This document shows positions 42,885 to 55,690 of a stretch of 64,000 nt of DNA, in pieces. The position numbers and the translations under genes were made by a program. The stretch spans positions 47,451,501 to 47,515,500 of the forward strand of contig NC_073628.1 in NCBI RefSeq assembly GCF_029407905.1. The letters are read 5' to 3'. The DNA is from Bubalus kerabau (taxonomy: Eukaryota; Chordata; Mammalia; Artiodactyla; Bovidae). Within the stretch, counting starts at the first letter, position 1. Every line of letters begins with the position of its first letter. The notes below the pieces were generated by a model. That model saw nothing but the letters and a program-made list of their open reading frames with translations, searched no databases and was not told where the DNA came from.

Positions 42885-45262
42885 AGTACTAGTTTTCAAA
42901 TGACATCTTAAAACTTGCAGCCCTACTTACGAACTAGAAGAAGAGCGAAAAAGAAAAAAACAAAACAAAAAACCTCCTATCTAGATTTGTCCACACTTGA
43001 ACTCTCAGAGTTGTACTAACTTTGAGACAGATTTGAGTCCTCACACAACCAAAATGTCAATCAGAAAATGTTTTGCCAACTTATGGATTCTGATTTCAAG
43101 ACAGGCTAAAGCGGATTGGCATCATACTTTGTGACCCTCATTTCATGCATATTGATTAACTGCCCTTGCTTAAATTCCTCTCTAAAAATAATTTCTAACA
43201 TATACTAAAAATGGTAGTCACTGTGGGAAGATTAGAATTTCCTTTCTTCTTAAAAGAAAGGGCAGTATTTTTTTTTTCTTTTCTAAATGGTACTAATTAG
43301 TTGCATATAATTTCAAACTCATCAGAGTTAAAATATTCTGTACCAGCAGAAAACGCAATTCACCATAAGTGTTGGAAATATGCAAGAAAGGGTTTTCCTG
43401 TTTTATTTTCTGCAGTTGGAGTTTGGCCTTAGATTATTTGTGGGTTTCCACGTATTTGAATTATGCAAGCTGGTTGACTGAGTGGCCTCAAGCATTCAGG
43501 AGACAAGCTTTTTCAGCTCATAATAAAAAATGAGTTTCTCTTCAAATGTATATCAAAATTTGCAGTTTCGATTTTCAGCAATTTTGGGGAGTGTAAGAAA
43601 CTTTTTTCAGTTAAATTTATATGCTCAGAGCTACTTAACATGGAGATTGCCTGAGGCTTAAAAAGAAAAAAAGAATGAAGATAGTAATCTTGAAAATGGT
43701 CTTCAAATTAAAAAATAACTCAAGAATAATGTCAGATGAACATAGTTTTGCATATTCATTCATCTTGTTAAAATTTTAAGCATGTGCCTGTAAGCCTCTG
43801 ATTAGCAGATGCCTAATGTAGAAAATAATCGATGAACAGAACAATAGACATTTAACATGCCCAAAAACATTTAGTAGTTCTCAGTGAAGACCTGTTCTAA
43901 AGGTAGCCTATCAAAAAAATAGAATAGAGAATGAAGATTGGAAATGTATTTCCTCATTTCTTATTGTTATTTTTACAAAACCTATATTTAAAATATTTGC
44001 CCAGTATTTCTTGCTCTGAAACCTCATGTCTTATGTCAGAGTTTTATATTTCTGAGTTGATGTTCTTAAACTCTTTAAGTTGTCTTGTTATGAAATATTC
44101 CTTTAGGTAACCAAACCAAGGCTTTAGAGACTTCATTGAGATTAAAAGTCTTTTTTCTCTAAATCTAAAACCATTATTTTTTTTATTTTAGTTTGCGTAT
44201 TTAATCTAGTTATAGCTACTGCTTTAAGTTTACCTTTATCTTTTATCTGTGGGTAAGAACTACTTAAATGATAGTTGTGTTGTTAGAACTCATATATTTT
44301 CCATGATTGTAATAGTAATTAACATGATGTTTAAACTTCTGAATAAAAATATGCATTCATATCAAGATCAAAGAGACTCTTTCAAAATCTCTCAGGTTTT
44401 CATCCATTTTATCAAAGGGTTATATTTGTTCTGAGAATTGCATTCTCCAAAATGGTGTGGATTGTCTTCTTTAACTCAATAGAAACCCTTTCATGTTTTT
44501 ACTTTACTTTTAATCAAGATTGAATCAAAGACTTGACAATATAACATTTGGTCCAAAAGCCATAGAATTTTCCCTGAGCACTACTTCAGCTTTATATTAT
44601 TTATAGCTCTTTAGGTCAAATGTGACAGAAAATCCAACTGAAACTGCTTTCAGCCAAAAACTAGTCTTTTGACTTATGTTACTGTTAAGTCCCAAGGGTG
44701 GTGTTGCATTCAAAGAAGCCTGAGTAGGGCTCAAACATTTTCCAAAGAACCTAGTTTTTGTTTGATTACTTCTCTACCCACCTCTGTAAGTGAGCCTTCT
44801 GGTCCTACCAGCTTGGGCTCATGGTCTCATCAACTCTAGCCCATACTCACTTCACTCAAGTCTTGCAGAAAAAAAATTGTCTGGTTTTATTTCATAAGTT
44901 TCAGCAAAAACCTCCTTGGTCTTAGGGTTTTGATTCAATCATATGGACATTCTTGAAACAGTTGCCCTGGCTAGAAGAATGTAAAATATAGATGGGTTTA
45001 ACTTAACAAGGACATATTTCTGAAGCTATGTTTCAACTTCTTCAAAAGTCATGGACTAAAAATATAGGAGTGGTGACAGTCACCGTGAGAATAGGGAATA
45101 CATGCTCAGTTGCCAAAAGGGCATACATTCATGAAAGCTCTATCTTACATGTTTTTATAAGCTGTATTTTAATTATATTGCTTTCAATATGTTTTACACT
45201 TTTGGTTTTTGTTTCTCTCTAATGCAAAGTGCATTTATTAAGAGTTTTAAAATATCCAGGTT
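42885..45262. other. Repeat-poor, AT-rich stretch
   Basis: Almost 2.4 kb with no recognised young repeat. No convincing open frame, splice-site pattern or RNA gene is visible. It could hold conserved non-coding sequence, which cannot be judged without alignment. Confidence 0.45.
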
Positions 45263-45335
45263 GTGTGGTATATTAGTCTGCTCAGGCTACCACAACAAAG
45301 ACAGGGCAGTTTAAACAACAGAGACTTTTTTTTTT
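45263..45335 (-). mobile_element. MLT1-type MaLR LTR, 3' end (split)
   Basis: Complement of the MLT1 end: TATTAGTCTGCTCAGGCTAC and CAGTTTAAACAACAGAGAC. The rest of the LTR continues beyond the BovB at 46546. Confidence 0.75.
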
Positions 45336-45367
45336 TTTTTTCACTCTTTTCTTACTCTTTACTGTAG

Positions 45368-46541
45368 GCAATTTGACCCAGAGATCAAATTGCCAACATC
45401 TATTGGATCATAGAAAAGGCAAGAGGTTTACAGAAAGACATCTACTTCTGCTTCATTGACTACTCTAAAGACTTTGACCATGTGGATCACAACAAACTGT
45501 GGAAAACTCTTACAGAGATGGGAATACCAGACCACCTTACCTGCTTCCTGAGAAACCTGTATGGAAGTCAAGAAGCAACAGTAAGAACTGGACATGGAAC
45601 AATGTACTTGTTCAAAATTGGGAAAGGAGTACGTCAAGGCTGTATATTGCCACCCTGTTTGTTTAACTTATGTGTAGAGACATTATGAGAAATGCTGGGC
45701 TGGATGAAGCACAAGCTGGAATCAAGATTGCCGGGAGAAATAGCAATAACCTCAGATATGCAGATGACACCACCCTTATGGCAGAAAGTGAAGAAGAATT
45801 AAAGAGCCTCTTGATAAAGGTGAAAAAGGAGAATCAAACAGTTGGCTTAAAACTCAACATTTAAAAAACTAAGATCATGGGATCTGGTTCCAACACTTCA
45901 TGGCAAATAGGCAAACAATGGAAACAGTGACAGATTTTTTTTTCTTGGCCTCCAAAATCACTGTGGATTGTGACTGCAGCCATGAAAACCATGAAATTAA
46001 AAGACACTTACTCCTTGGAAGAAAAGCTTTGGCAAACATAGACAGTGCATTAAAAAGCAGAGACATTACTTTACCAACAAAGGTGCATATAGTCAAAACA
46101 ATGTTTTTTCCAGTAGTCATGTATGGATGTGAGAGCTGGACCCTAAAGAAGACTGAGATCCAAGGAACTGATGCTTTTGAACTGTGGTGATGGAGACAAC
46201 TCTTGAGAGTCCCTTGGACTGCAAGGAGATCCAACCAGTCAATCCCTAAGGAAATCAACCCTGAATATTCATTGGAAGGGTTGATGCTGAAGCTGAATCT
46301 CCAATACTTTAGCTACCTAATGTGAAGAGCTGACTCATTGGAAAAGACTCTGATGCTGGGAAAGACTGAAGGCAGGAGGAGAAGGGGATGACAGAGGATG
46401 AGATGATTGGAAGGCATCACTGCCTCAATGGACATGAATTTGAGCAAGCTCCAGGAGATGATGAAGGACAGGGAAGACTGGCATTCTGCAGTCCATGGGG
46501 TTGCAAAGAGTTGGACATGATTGAGTGACTGAACAACAATA
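45368..46541 (+). mobile_element. BovB LINE 3' 1.2 kb with intact YADD codons
   Basis: Starts in the RT region (ATCAAATTGCCAACATCTATTGG). It contains MGIPDHLTCFLRNLYGSQ, KGVRQGCILPPCLFNL, YADD at 45757-45768, and the C-terminal part to the tail GACTGAACAACAATAAC. Frames are broken. A T run at about 45328-45342 precedes it. Confidence 0.94.
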
Positions 46542-46545
46542 ACAG

Positions 46546-46858
46546 TTTTCTTACAGTTCTGGAGACTGGAAGACAAAAGTCAAGCTGCCAGAGAGTTGAT
46601 AACTGGTTAAGTCGCTGTTGGGTTGTAGGCAGCTGCCTTCTGTCTCTGTGTTCACATGGTCTTCCTTGGTGTGTGTGGCACATGTGAAGTGAGAGGTATA
46701 TGGGTTCCCTGATGTCTCTTCTTATAAGGATAGGATCAGGGTCCCACCTTCTGACCTTGTTTAACCTAATTCCTTCCTTAGAGAGCCCATCTCCAAATAT
46801 AGATAAACTGGGGGTGTGAACTTCAGTCTATGACCTTTGGAAAACATTTGATTCATAA
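46546..46858 (-). mobile_element. MLT1-type MaLR LTR, main part
   Basis: Complement of MLT1: TTACAGTTCTGGAGACTGG, CTCTGTGTTCACATGGTCTTCC, TCTTCTTATAAGGATAGG and CCATCTCCAAATATAG, in the order found in MLT1 LTRs read backwards. Confidence 0.82.
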
Positions 46859-46862
46859 CATG

Positions 46863-47063
46863 GAAAGTACCCAGGTGATGCAGTGGTAAAGAATCTGCCT
46901 GCCAATACAAGAGACACAGGTTCAATCCATGGGTTGTGAATATCCCCTGGAGTAGGACATGGCAGCACACTCCAGTATTCTTGCCTGAAAAATTCCATGG
47001 ATGAAGGAGCCTGGTTTCCAGTTCATGGGGTCGCAAAGAGTCAGATACAAGTGAGCATGAATG
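46863..47063 (+). mobile_element. Bov-tA SINE, diverged
   Basis: GTACCCAGGTGATGCAGTGG head, GGTTCAATCCA in the B-box position, body, tail GAGCATGAATGCATG. It lies at the edge of the MLT1 LTR. Confidence 0.9.
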
Positions 47064-47099
47064 CATGTTTATTATTAATTTTTATTTTTTTTCAGGGTA

Positions 47100-47315
47100 A
47101 ATATAAAATGGTGGTTAAAAAGACAAATTCTGGAGCTAAGCTGTTTTGATGTACTATTTACTATTTGTGCATTTTACTTGAATATTTCACTTAATATCGC
47201 TGTGTTCAAATTCTCTTATCATAAAATATTGATAATAACAGTGAATGCCTCATTGGGTTTTAGAGGATTCAATTGTACTTGAAACTGTTCCTGGTATATA
47301 GAAGAGCTTAAAAAT
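47100..47315 (-). mobile_element. MIR-like SINE fossil
   Basis: ACAAATTCTGGAGCTAAGCTG through TCTTATCATAAAATATTGATAATA and TTCCTGGTATATAGAAGAGC, the order of a decayed MIR. Confidence 0.5.
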
Positions 47316-47830
47316 GTTGCTTTCCCTTTTCATTCTCTTCCTTGTCTTTCCTCTTTCACTTTTACCTTCTTCTCCTTCTTCATCTTCCTTGGATCTACTT
47401 TTTCTCCTTTTTAAAGATTTGTTGAGTTTTCCTTTAGAGTGTCAACATTTGGTAATGTTTGCAAATAATTGATGGACTATTCAAAGAAAAGTGTACTCTT
47501 TTGTCAGTGATGGTTTTGATAAATTTAAATTAATAGCCTTATCAATTATATTTTTAAGATAATAGTTATATGAATTTCTGGTAGATTTTGCTTTATATAT
47601 TTTGGTTCTGTATTGTTTGGCACCTGAAAGGTTATGTCAGTTTAAGAAAATAAAAACAATGGTTAACAGAATCTAATGAGATGCTCAGAAAGGAGGAAGT
47701 ATCTTGTCAAAAGTCTCCTGTAAGCTGATAACCAGATCTGATTGACACAGTAATGTGATTACCAGTGAAAAGATAATAGAAGGTGATTTTCTATGAAATG
47801 ATTTTAAGAGGATATACCTGTTCTTGTAGG
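47316..47830. other. Unassigned AT-rich DNA
   Basis: Includes a pyrimidine tract (CTTCTTCTCCTTCTTCATC near 47367). I see no gene here. Confidence 0.4.
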
Positions 47831-48455
47831 CCTAGTAATGGCTCGTCAAAGATATTCATGTCTTAATATCTGGAATCTATGAATAGGTTATGTTACATAG
47901 AAAAAGGGGCTCACATTAATTGTAATTAATAATCACATAGTTAAGGCTATAAATAAGGCACCTAGTCTGGATTATCTGGGTGGGCCCAATCTAATCATAG
48001 GAGCCCTTGAAAGCAGAAAACTGTCCTTTGGCTGGAGTCAGAGAGATACAGCAGAAGGAGGCAGTTATGATGCAACATAAACAAAAATTAGATTTCAAGT
48101 GTGAGAATATGATGCATCATTGTGAGTTTTGAAATATGGTGGCTATGTGGGAGGACTGGAGAGTTGCCTCTGGGAGCTATGGGATATTCCTTCCCAACAG
48201 AGAGCAAATAAAACTGGGGACCTTAGTCCTACAACCACAAGAAATTAAAATTGACCAACCATCTGAGTGGGCTTGGAAAGGATTCTTCCCTGGAGCTTCT
48301 GGTAAGAAACTTGTCCATGTGACACCTTGATTTTAGCCCTGTAGACCCTTAGATTTCTGACCTGTACAAAATGTGAGATAATATATTTGTATTTAAAGTT
48401 GCTAAATTTGGAGTACTTCATTACCACAGTATTAGAAAGCTAACATACCTGGCTT
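47831..48455 (+). mobile_element. MLT1-type MaLR LTR
   Basis: Near-complete LTR: ATATCTGGAATCTATGAATAGG, GGATTATCTGGGTGGGCCC, CAATCTAATCATAGGAGCCC, GGCTGGAGTCAGAGAGAT, and an end resembling AAGTTGCTAAATTTGGAGTACTTC, AGTATTAGAAAGCTAACA. No internal region adjoins it, so it looks solo. Confidence 0.82.
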
Positions 48456-49339
48456 ATCTATGTTGCTTAATTTTAAATTGTAGAATTATGGGAGCAGAAT
48501 TGGCTGGAGAATGGGATTATAAAACGGAGAAGTCTATAAGCAAATTTTATTCCCCTATGTAAACAATACATCCACATACATTTCTCAAAATAAAAACTGT
48601 GTACGTTAACTCTGAAACCAGAATGTATGATAATGAGGGAGAAGAAGGACTTGAATTGGGTACTGAGTATCACAGTGTGACTTCTCCCAGGGAAGAATTT
48701 TGCTGCCTTGTGCTTGCTGTGTCTTTTCATTTATTAGTAAAATTGGTACTGAGATTCATGTGAATCTGATTTGACAATTACACCATTTACTCTCCCACAC
48801 AGCTACATCTCCCATTTTCACAGTAGCTCTTTTCATTGTAAATCATCTCTATTTTTATCTATAATAGATTGAATAATATTCCATAGATTGAAATTCATTT
48901 CAAATTCATATTTAAACCTGTTTTAGTCCTATTCATTTTATTACTGATATTTTTCAGATATATCTTTATCCATCCTTGTACTTTTGATATTTCTAAGGCA
49001 CTAGTTTCAAATGTCTCATGCGTGGCATGTAGTTGCTTTATTTTCAATGCAACATTATGTTCTTCTGTTAATATATGTTTTTACCGTTTGCATTTATTTG
49101 TATAATAAATGTTTTGCCTAATACGTCATCTTGATTTGTTTTCTGTTTTCCTTGCTATCACTTTGTTTTGAATCTGTAGTTTTCTTGTCATTTAACAAAG
49201 TTTTGTTTCCCTCTATTTAAGATAACGTTTAGGTTTACAGTTTTTTAAAGCATGAATTTTGTAATTTTAAATAAAACATGCAAGCCTTTATGTCTTTTTA
49301 AAAATCTACAGTTGAAACAGTGACTATTGACTCTGCAGG
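48456..49339. other. AT-rich DNA, possible old L1 fragment
   Basis: About 48840-49000 (GATTGAATAATATTCCATAG) resembles an old L1 tail read backwards. The rest is unassigned. Confidence 0.35.
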
Positions 49340-50330
49340 AAAAGATGTAAGAACTTTCTTATGACACAATATTAAACGGATCAGTTCCCTGAGGTCCTTG
49401 CCCTGCAAGTCCCTGTCTGCCTATTGTCTGTGCAAAAACTTTAGCCAAACAATTTGAATCAGAGAAGTGAGAAAACACAGAAACAAAAGAAAACAGTCAA
49501 AGGAGACCAAGTAATGATAACGTAGTCACTAAGCACAGTCAAGGACATTTAGTTCCTCCTCAAGGCTATAGACAGGAGAAGGCAATGGCACCCCACTTCA
49601 GTACTCTTGCCTGGAAAATCCCATTGATGGAGGAGCCTGGTAGGCTACAGTCCACGGGGTCCCTAAGCATCGGACACGACTGAGCGACTTCACTTTCACT
49701 TTTCTCTTTCATGCATTGGAGAAGGAAGTGGCAACCCACTCCAGTGTTCTTACCTGGAGAATCCCAGGGACGGGGAAGCCTGGTGGGCTGCCCTCTGTAG
49801 GGTCGCACAGAGTCAGACATGACTGAAGCGACTTAGCAGCAGCAAGGCTATAGTCAGTATTCTGTGCCATATCCTAAGAGCTGTCTTACGGATACTGAAA
49901 CTCCCACCAAGGTGGATGAAGCTAACTAGGTGATAAGTACAATCGCCATGACATAAGCTGCCACTATTCTGAGAATTGACCTTCAAGAAATGGGAATAAA
50001 CCTACCCTGGAATTGAAAATTAATTGTACTTAAAACAATCAAGATGATATTGGTCAGACCACCGCATGACCAATTTAAAGACAACTGTCAGAGATAACTG
50101 TGCTGTTTCTGCATGCAGCCTCCTCCCTTCACCTATGAGAACTCTTGCCCCTTGATTGTTCATGGAGGGAGTCAGCCTTTGGACAGGAGTCCACCCGCCC
50201 CATCAGTTGCCAGCATCCAAAATAAGGCAAACTTTCCTTTTCACCAGCCTTGTCTTTTTATTGGCTTTCAAGAGGCAAGCATTTGGTCCCCACTTTCAGT
50301 TACAGTATTACAAAGTATATTGGCATAAAA
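49340..50330 (+). mobile_element. Probable ERV LTR with BOV-A2 inside
   Basis: Long block with the feel of an ERV1-type LTR: TATGACACAATATTAAACGG, ACCACCGCATGACCAATTT, CTTTGGACAGGAGTCCACC, and a decayed polyadenylation region AAATAAGGCAAACTTTCC (about 50219). A BOV-A2 interrupts it at 49572-49842. Class and limits are tentative. Confidence 0.45.
49572..49842 (+). mobile_element. BOV-A2 SINE with target-site duplication
   Basis: Complete dimer. Perfect 11-bp repeat CAAGGCTATAG at 49561-49571 and 49843-49853. Confidence 0.96.
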
Positions 50331-51050
50331 TTATTTTACTAGAGATGCAATTTGAGTAGAATATCTTGACTTTCATATTTCTCAATGTCAGTTACTCCAG
50401 CTTATTTTTCTAAAAAAACAAAAGCAAGTGAAAACAGCTTTCAAGGTAACCACATGACATGGAGTTTTCCATTGCCAATATATTGACATAATACCTCATT
50501 TCTTATCACGAGGAAAGGAGAAATAACAATGTGGTAATGTGTAAGTTGGCTCCTTTTCAATGCATCAAATGAAAGGCAGATTCTGAATTTCCTTTGGCAT
50601 TAAGGAAATGTTTCTAGACTACATTAACACACTAGATTGACTTTCCTGACTCTTGGTTTCCATACAATCAATCTCTCAGGTGATAAAGAGTTATCAGAAA
50701 ATGTGAAAAAGCTGGGTTAACTTATTATCTACAATTTCCATGCCAAAAAGTTGTCTTTCAGGATGTAGTTCATATAATTTTTTTTATAGCCTCCACCTGC
50801 TCAGCTTATGGATGCCAAAGGAAGGCACTATAATTTACTAAAAGTAACTTTTCAGAGAAAGTCTAAATAAAATTCCAAAACACAGATGATGTTTAGAAAC
50901 CTGAAATGTTTTCTCATTGCACATAAGATAAAATTTAAAGTTCTTAATACATTTTAAAGGTACATTTTAAGAGGATATCTCATTCACATTCTCAGTTATT
51001 CCCACTTATGTGTTTCAAAATACCACTGGATCAAACTACCCACCCTTTCT
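50331..51050. other. Unassigned AT-rich DNA
   Basis: No clear repeat or gene. Confidence 0.4.
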
Positions 51051-51370
51051 TTTCACACATTTTCACACCCCTCAGCCTTTATCCAAGCTATTTCCTTCCT
51101 GTTTAATGCCCTTTTCTCTCTCTTCATGTGGTGAATTCCTACACCTTCTTTAAGAGCCAACCTGTGAAATCTTAGTGCTCCTTACCCAAAATTAATTCAT
51201 TTTTTCCTTTATGCATTCATAGCACCTTTCATATGCTTCACTTTAATGCACATATTTGTTCTACATCTCTCTCATTGAAATATAGGGAAAAACCTGTGTG
51301 TACCACATTTTTGTCTCCATCACAACAATGAAGAACCTGGAATATACTTCTTATTTAAGTTGAATACACG
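51051..51370 (+). mobile_element. L2 LINE 3' fossil
   Basis: Order of motifs as in L2: CCCCTCAGCCTTTATCC, CTACACCTTCTTTAAGAGCC, ATTCATAGCACCTTTCATATG, TTTTTGTCTCCATCACAAC, then TGGAATATACTTCTTATTTAAG. Confidence 0.6.
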
Positions 51371-51589
51371 AGTGTGTTTATTGTGTTATCACTTTTCTCT
51401 CTGATCTATGCCCCTGGAGCCAAAATATTTTTGACCATATCAATTGGCTCCATTGCTTTCTAATATCTACCTTGATTCTCTGACTAAAGAATGAAGAAGA
51501 GAGTGAGAATTAGGTTTTCAGTCACTTTTTTTGTTTCATTCAGACCCTCAGTGGGGTTGGGAGTTGACAATACTAATTTGGGACAGATG

Positions 51590-51880
51590 GCATAATAACA
51601 CCAGCAACAACCATTTACTGACTCCTTATGTCATTGTCTAGTTTTATTTTTATCCTGTTTTTATAGTTGAGAAAATTGGGGCTCAGAGACAGTAAAACCT
51701 GAATAGTGTGGGAACCTGTGATATAAGCTAGCCTACACCCTTTATTAGCTTTGAAAATTTGTACATGTCACTTAAGCTCTAAAGCATGCAACACTCTCCT
51801 CTGTGTCACGAAGAGTTTAATTGGGTGACTTTGAAGTGTCATTTCAGCTTTAAATTCCCATATTCTAATTGTAACTATAT
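51590..51880 (+). mobile_element. MIR-type SINE fossil
   Basis: ATCCTGTTTTTATAGTTGAG then AAAATTGGGGCTCAGAGACAG matches the MIR core by eye. A second MIR-like piece in the other orientation may follow at about 51755-51870. Confidence 0.55.
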
Positions 51881-52561
51881 CCGACTGAACTATTTCTTTT
51901 TACTGTGGTTTAGTTTATAATGATGAGCATGTTCATCATAAGTACAATGCCATTACATACACTATTAATCTTCATTATCTATTATACTACACCTACGGGT
52001 ATAGTAAAAACAAGGTTTTTGTTTTATGATATCTTTCTCAAGCAAAACACTTGTGAGATGTTAATTTTATACCAAGATTTTTTTTTGAAAAGGGAAATCA
52101 AATAAATTAATTGCTGTAAAAGGCTTAACAAAATTTAATGGAATTCCTTTTACTAAGGGAAAGTCACCAAAACAATAAAGAAATGGTCTTAAGTCAATAT
52201 AAGAAAATCATCTTATTTTCATGAGAGTAAGCAAATAATTCTACTAAACCATGGAAGATTAGGCATCAATTCTTCTGAAAGGTCTATTATGAAAGGCCAC
52301 CCAAAATTTCTAATAATTTAAAAATGCAAATGTAGAAAATGTTGCAACAATTTGTTCTTTAATAATATTTTTAGAAAATTATATTAAATATATTATATCA
52401 GGGATTATTTCATTTTTATATTATATAGTATATATTTTTTATTGAATATGTTTTATTTTGCTCAGATACTGCAACTTCTGCAGATTCAAACATTATATCA
52501 TTTAGTACATTGTTTCTGCTTTAGTTTGCTCAAAATCTGTAACTTCTGTAATTTCAAAGTT
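51881..52561. other. Unassigned AT-rich DNA
   Basis: No gene or clear repeat. Confidence 0.4.
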
Positions 52562-52895
52562 GTTCAGTTCAGTTCAATTCAGTCACTCAGTCGTGTCCAA
52601 CTCTTTGCGACCCCCTGCAGCACACCAGGCCTCCCTGTCAATTACCAACTCCCAGAACTTGCTCAAACTCATGTCCATCGAGTCAGTGATGCCATCCAAC
52701 TATCTCATCTTCTGTCATCCCCTTCTTCTCCTGCCTTCAATCTTTTCCAGCATCAGGGTCTTTTCCAATGAGTCAGTTCTTCACATCAGGTGGCCAAAGT
52801 ATTGAAGTTTCAGCTTTAGCATCAGTCTGATTTCCTTTAGGATGGACTGGTTGGATCTCCTTTCAGTCCAAGGGACTCTCAAGAGTCTTCTCCAT
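52562..52895 (-). mobile_element. BovB LINE, 3' fragment
   Basis: Tail complement TCAGTTCAGTTCAATTCAG, then the C-terminal RT region to CAAGAGTCTTCTCC. Several small deletions. Confidence 0.92.
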
Positions 52896-53378
52896 TATAT
52901 TAAAACAGAAACCATACATATCCCTTCTATGATCAAATGTGTATATATTTACAAAATTTCAACTTTCTTAAATGCTATTTTCTCTGAAGTAGGTTTTATT
53001 TAGTTCATATGTTTAAATTATCAACAGGTACCTTATATTTCATTTCAATATTTTTTAAAGTATTATAGCATGTTGGTTGTTTCCTTATGTGTTTTCATTA
53101 GGGAAGAACAAACAAGGAAACTAATATTTTTAAGTCCTATTATGTGTCAGCGTTGTGCTAGTTTATTTTCCCTTTATGCACATAGATAGATTCTTGAATT
53201 GTTTATTAGTATTAATATAGGAAAAATTTCACTTTGAAATCTGATTAAATTAGTATTACCAAGACTGACAGTATGTTTATAAAATAAAACACCAGTATTT
53301 AGAGTATGTGCCAGTTTAATTCACATTAACAGATCCTTACCAAGTAACTTCTAATATGTTGAGTTCACATGGTTTATA
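52896..53378. other. AT-rich DNA with a weak L2-like patch
   Basis: About 53130-53190 (GTCCTATTATGTGTCAGCG) resembles an L2 3' end read backwards. No gene. Confidence 0.4.
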
Positions 53379-53585
53379 GGGGCTTGCAAGGTGGCTCAGT
53401 GGTAAAAAATCCGCCTTCCTTTACAGGAGGTACAATAGATTCGGGTTTGATGCCTGGGTTGGGAAGATTCCCTGGTGGAGGAAATGGCAACCCCTCCTGT
53501 ATTCTTGTCTGGAAAATTCTGTGGGCAGAGGAGCCTGGCAGGCTATATATAGTCAGGGGGTCACAAAGAGTCGACCCAACAGAGC
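53379..53585 (+). mobile_element. Bov-tA SINE, diverged
   Basis: GGGGCTTGCAAGGTGGCTC head, GGTTTGATGCC in the B-box position, body, tail CAACAGAGCATATATATACAC. Confidence 0.9.
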
Positions 53586-54115
53586 ATATATATACACACA
53601 TGGTTATAATTTGAGATTCCAGGATATTGTAAGAAAGGACCATCATAAAATATTTAAGAAGCTCATATTTCCAGCACAGATGTCAATTTTTCCCCCCTCT
53701 ATTTGGCAGCTGAAGTCATCTCCTTTAGAAAATTCTGCAATGCTCAACCTCATTTTTTGAGATACCATTAATTTAGCCCTTCCTGACTACAATTTCTGAC
53801 TCTAAACAAAAGGTAGTTGTCACTGTCCTAGGCCAAACCTCTCCTAAAAGTCCCCTCTTTTCTTTGCAGCTTAATGCAATTCTGAAACTGAGCCAAAACA
53901 GTCAGTTCTCCAAAACTGGGTTGTTTCCATGCACTCCTGGGGATCAATGTGTTCACTCATCTTTGAGGTCCTCGAGAAGCATTTTTTCCATCTATGTTGT
54001 CCTAAAGGATACCTTTCCAAGTTATATGATCATTGTTTCTGCTTAAAATCCTTGGATACTTCAACATTGCCTAATGATAGAATGAAAAAACCTCAGCATA
54101 TTTGATTTTTCTGGT
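53586..54115 (+). other. Non-coding DNA with L2-like patch
   Basis: About 54035-54110 (GCTTAAAATCCTTGGATACTTC) resembles the L2 segment that reads like 'ttaaaacccttcagtggctccc'. The rest is unassigned. Confidence 0.4.
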
Positions 54116-54650
54116 CTCACCTCTGTCAAGGTAAAAATTGCACCAGAGTTAAACAGATAAGGGAGAAATTATTTAAGATTATTGTAATAAAGGAGAAAGT
54201 CAGAACTCAGTGTGAGTTCAACTCTACTGAAAAAAATGGTCTGCAGTTTTTAATAGTTGGAGTCAGAGTACTTAAGGGCCATCTATGTTGCTAACTGACT
54301 TTACCCAAAGGAAGAGTAAATTTTGTGGTATCTTCAAGATTGAAGATGTTTTTACAACTTGGAGGAAGATACCTGTCAATATTAGGTTCCTATCTACCCT
54401 TCCACAGAACTTGGGAGATAGAGGAGCTATCTTTCTTGATGATTGCATTTCAAAGGGGCAATTCCCAGGTCTCCGAGAAAGACATTTCTTAGTTGAAAAG
54501 CTTGCAAGAAGATTTTTTTTTTTTAATTTACATTTCAAAGGGGCAGAGAATGAATTTACAATTATAAGTTTCTAAAGTAAAAGCTGTAAGAAAAGGGAGG
54601 TCAAAGGTGTAGCATCTGGAAGACTGTCTCAAGTTTCTTCAACCTGACAG
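54116..54650. other. Possible unclassified interspersed repeat
   Basis: The block looks repeat-like and contains CATTTCAAAGGGGCA twice (about 54448 and 54531), but I cannot assign it. The open frames of 88-96 codons here show no known domain. Confidence 0.3.
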
Positions 54651-54879
54651 AAATGTTAAGGATGTCTTCATTACCTCTAAATCCTCACTTTGCCTTACTT
54701 AAGCTCATCTGGTTATCATTCTCTGAATATGTTACATGCTGTCTTTTCTTATTTTCTTTCTTTCTTTTTCTTTTCTTAATATTATCTGCCTATCATCTAG
54801 CCATCTAATTTTAAGGTCAGGATTGAACAAAATGCTCTTCTTTGAGAGGCAATATCCTCTTCAAAGGTTTTTTTTTCTT

Positions 54880-55350
54880 TTCATTGCTCTAAAGATGTAG
54901 TATAGAGTCTTTAACATGGCCTAAAAATGGTGCCTATCTGATCCTGACAAGGGTTTTGGCTCATCTTACATTACTCTCCTCCAGTACTCTGCTCTGGTAC
55001 AAGTTTTTGGTTGCTGTGAATGGTTGACTGTATTCTACTTCCTTTTACCAGATGATCTTCCACCTACAATACTTTTTCCTGATTTTATCCTTCACTTTGT
55101 CTAATTAACCCTATCAAGTGTAAGCAGGGTAAATTTGGGTTCTGTCTTATATGTTTTTATAGATTTTCATTCTTTGCCTCCATAGAATATATTTCAGTTT
55201 GAAATTATATATATATTTTCTTTGATTTATATTTAAATCACTTCTGTCTCCTATATTAGGTTATAGTGGATCAGGAATTGAATATGTAGATAAAAATTAT
55301 GTCCCTATTGCCTTGCCCAGTGTCTGGAACACAGGATTTCAAAAAAACAT
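54880..55350 (+). mobile_element. L2 LINE fossil, longer copy
   Basis: AACATGGCCTAAAAATGGTGC, CTCCAGTACTCTGCTCTGG, CCTGATTTTATCCTTCAC and CCTTGCCCAGTGTCTGGAAC follow the L2 3' UTR order. Confidence 0.55.
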
Positions 55351-55379
55351 AAAAAGAGAGTAGATAAATAAATTAGCTT

Positions 55380-55690
55380 ATGAATTTTTCAAGAGTCAAT
55401 TTGAATATTATTTTCTTGGTGAAATCTTTTCTCCCCCTTTAGAGCTAGAGGTTACTATTCATCTGTTTTTCTATTGATCCTTGTTAATAAATCCAAAATA
55501 GTATCCACTGTATTGCTGTGTATAAGCCAGTCTCTTCTTTCACTAGATTATGAACTCCTTAAGATTAGGAGCTTTTTGACTTACAGGAATTTATATGTAT
55601 TTTACCTCTTAGAGAAACTCCTGGTAAGTATCTCAAGTAGAAAAAATTCAATGAATAATAAGCATTTATTAATATTAAGCACTTGTAGTG
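55380..55690 (+). mobile_element. L2 LINE 3' fossil, second copy
   Basis: TTTCACTAGATTATGAACTCC, TTAAGATTAGGAGC and a decayed GAATAATAAGCATTTATT end. It lies directly behind another L2 piece in the same orientation. Confidence 0.55.

Noticed and set aside
54272..54575. Overlapping open frames of 88 and 96 codons on opposite strands
   Set aside because: The segment looks like a decayed interspersed repeat with a duplicated CATTTCAAAGGGGCA motif; no protein family is recognisable.
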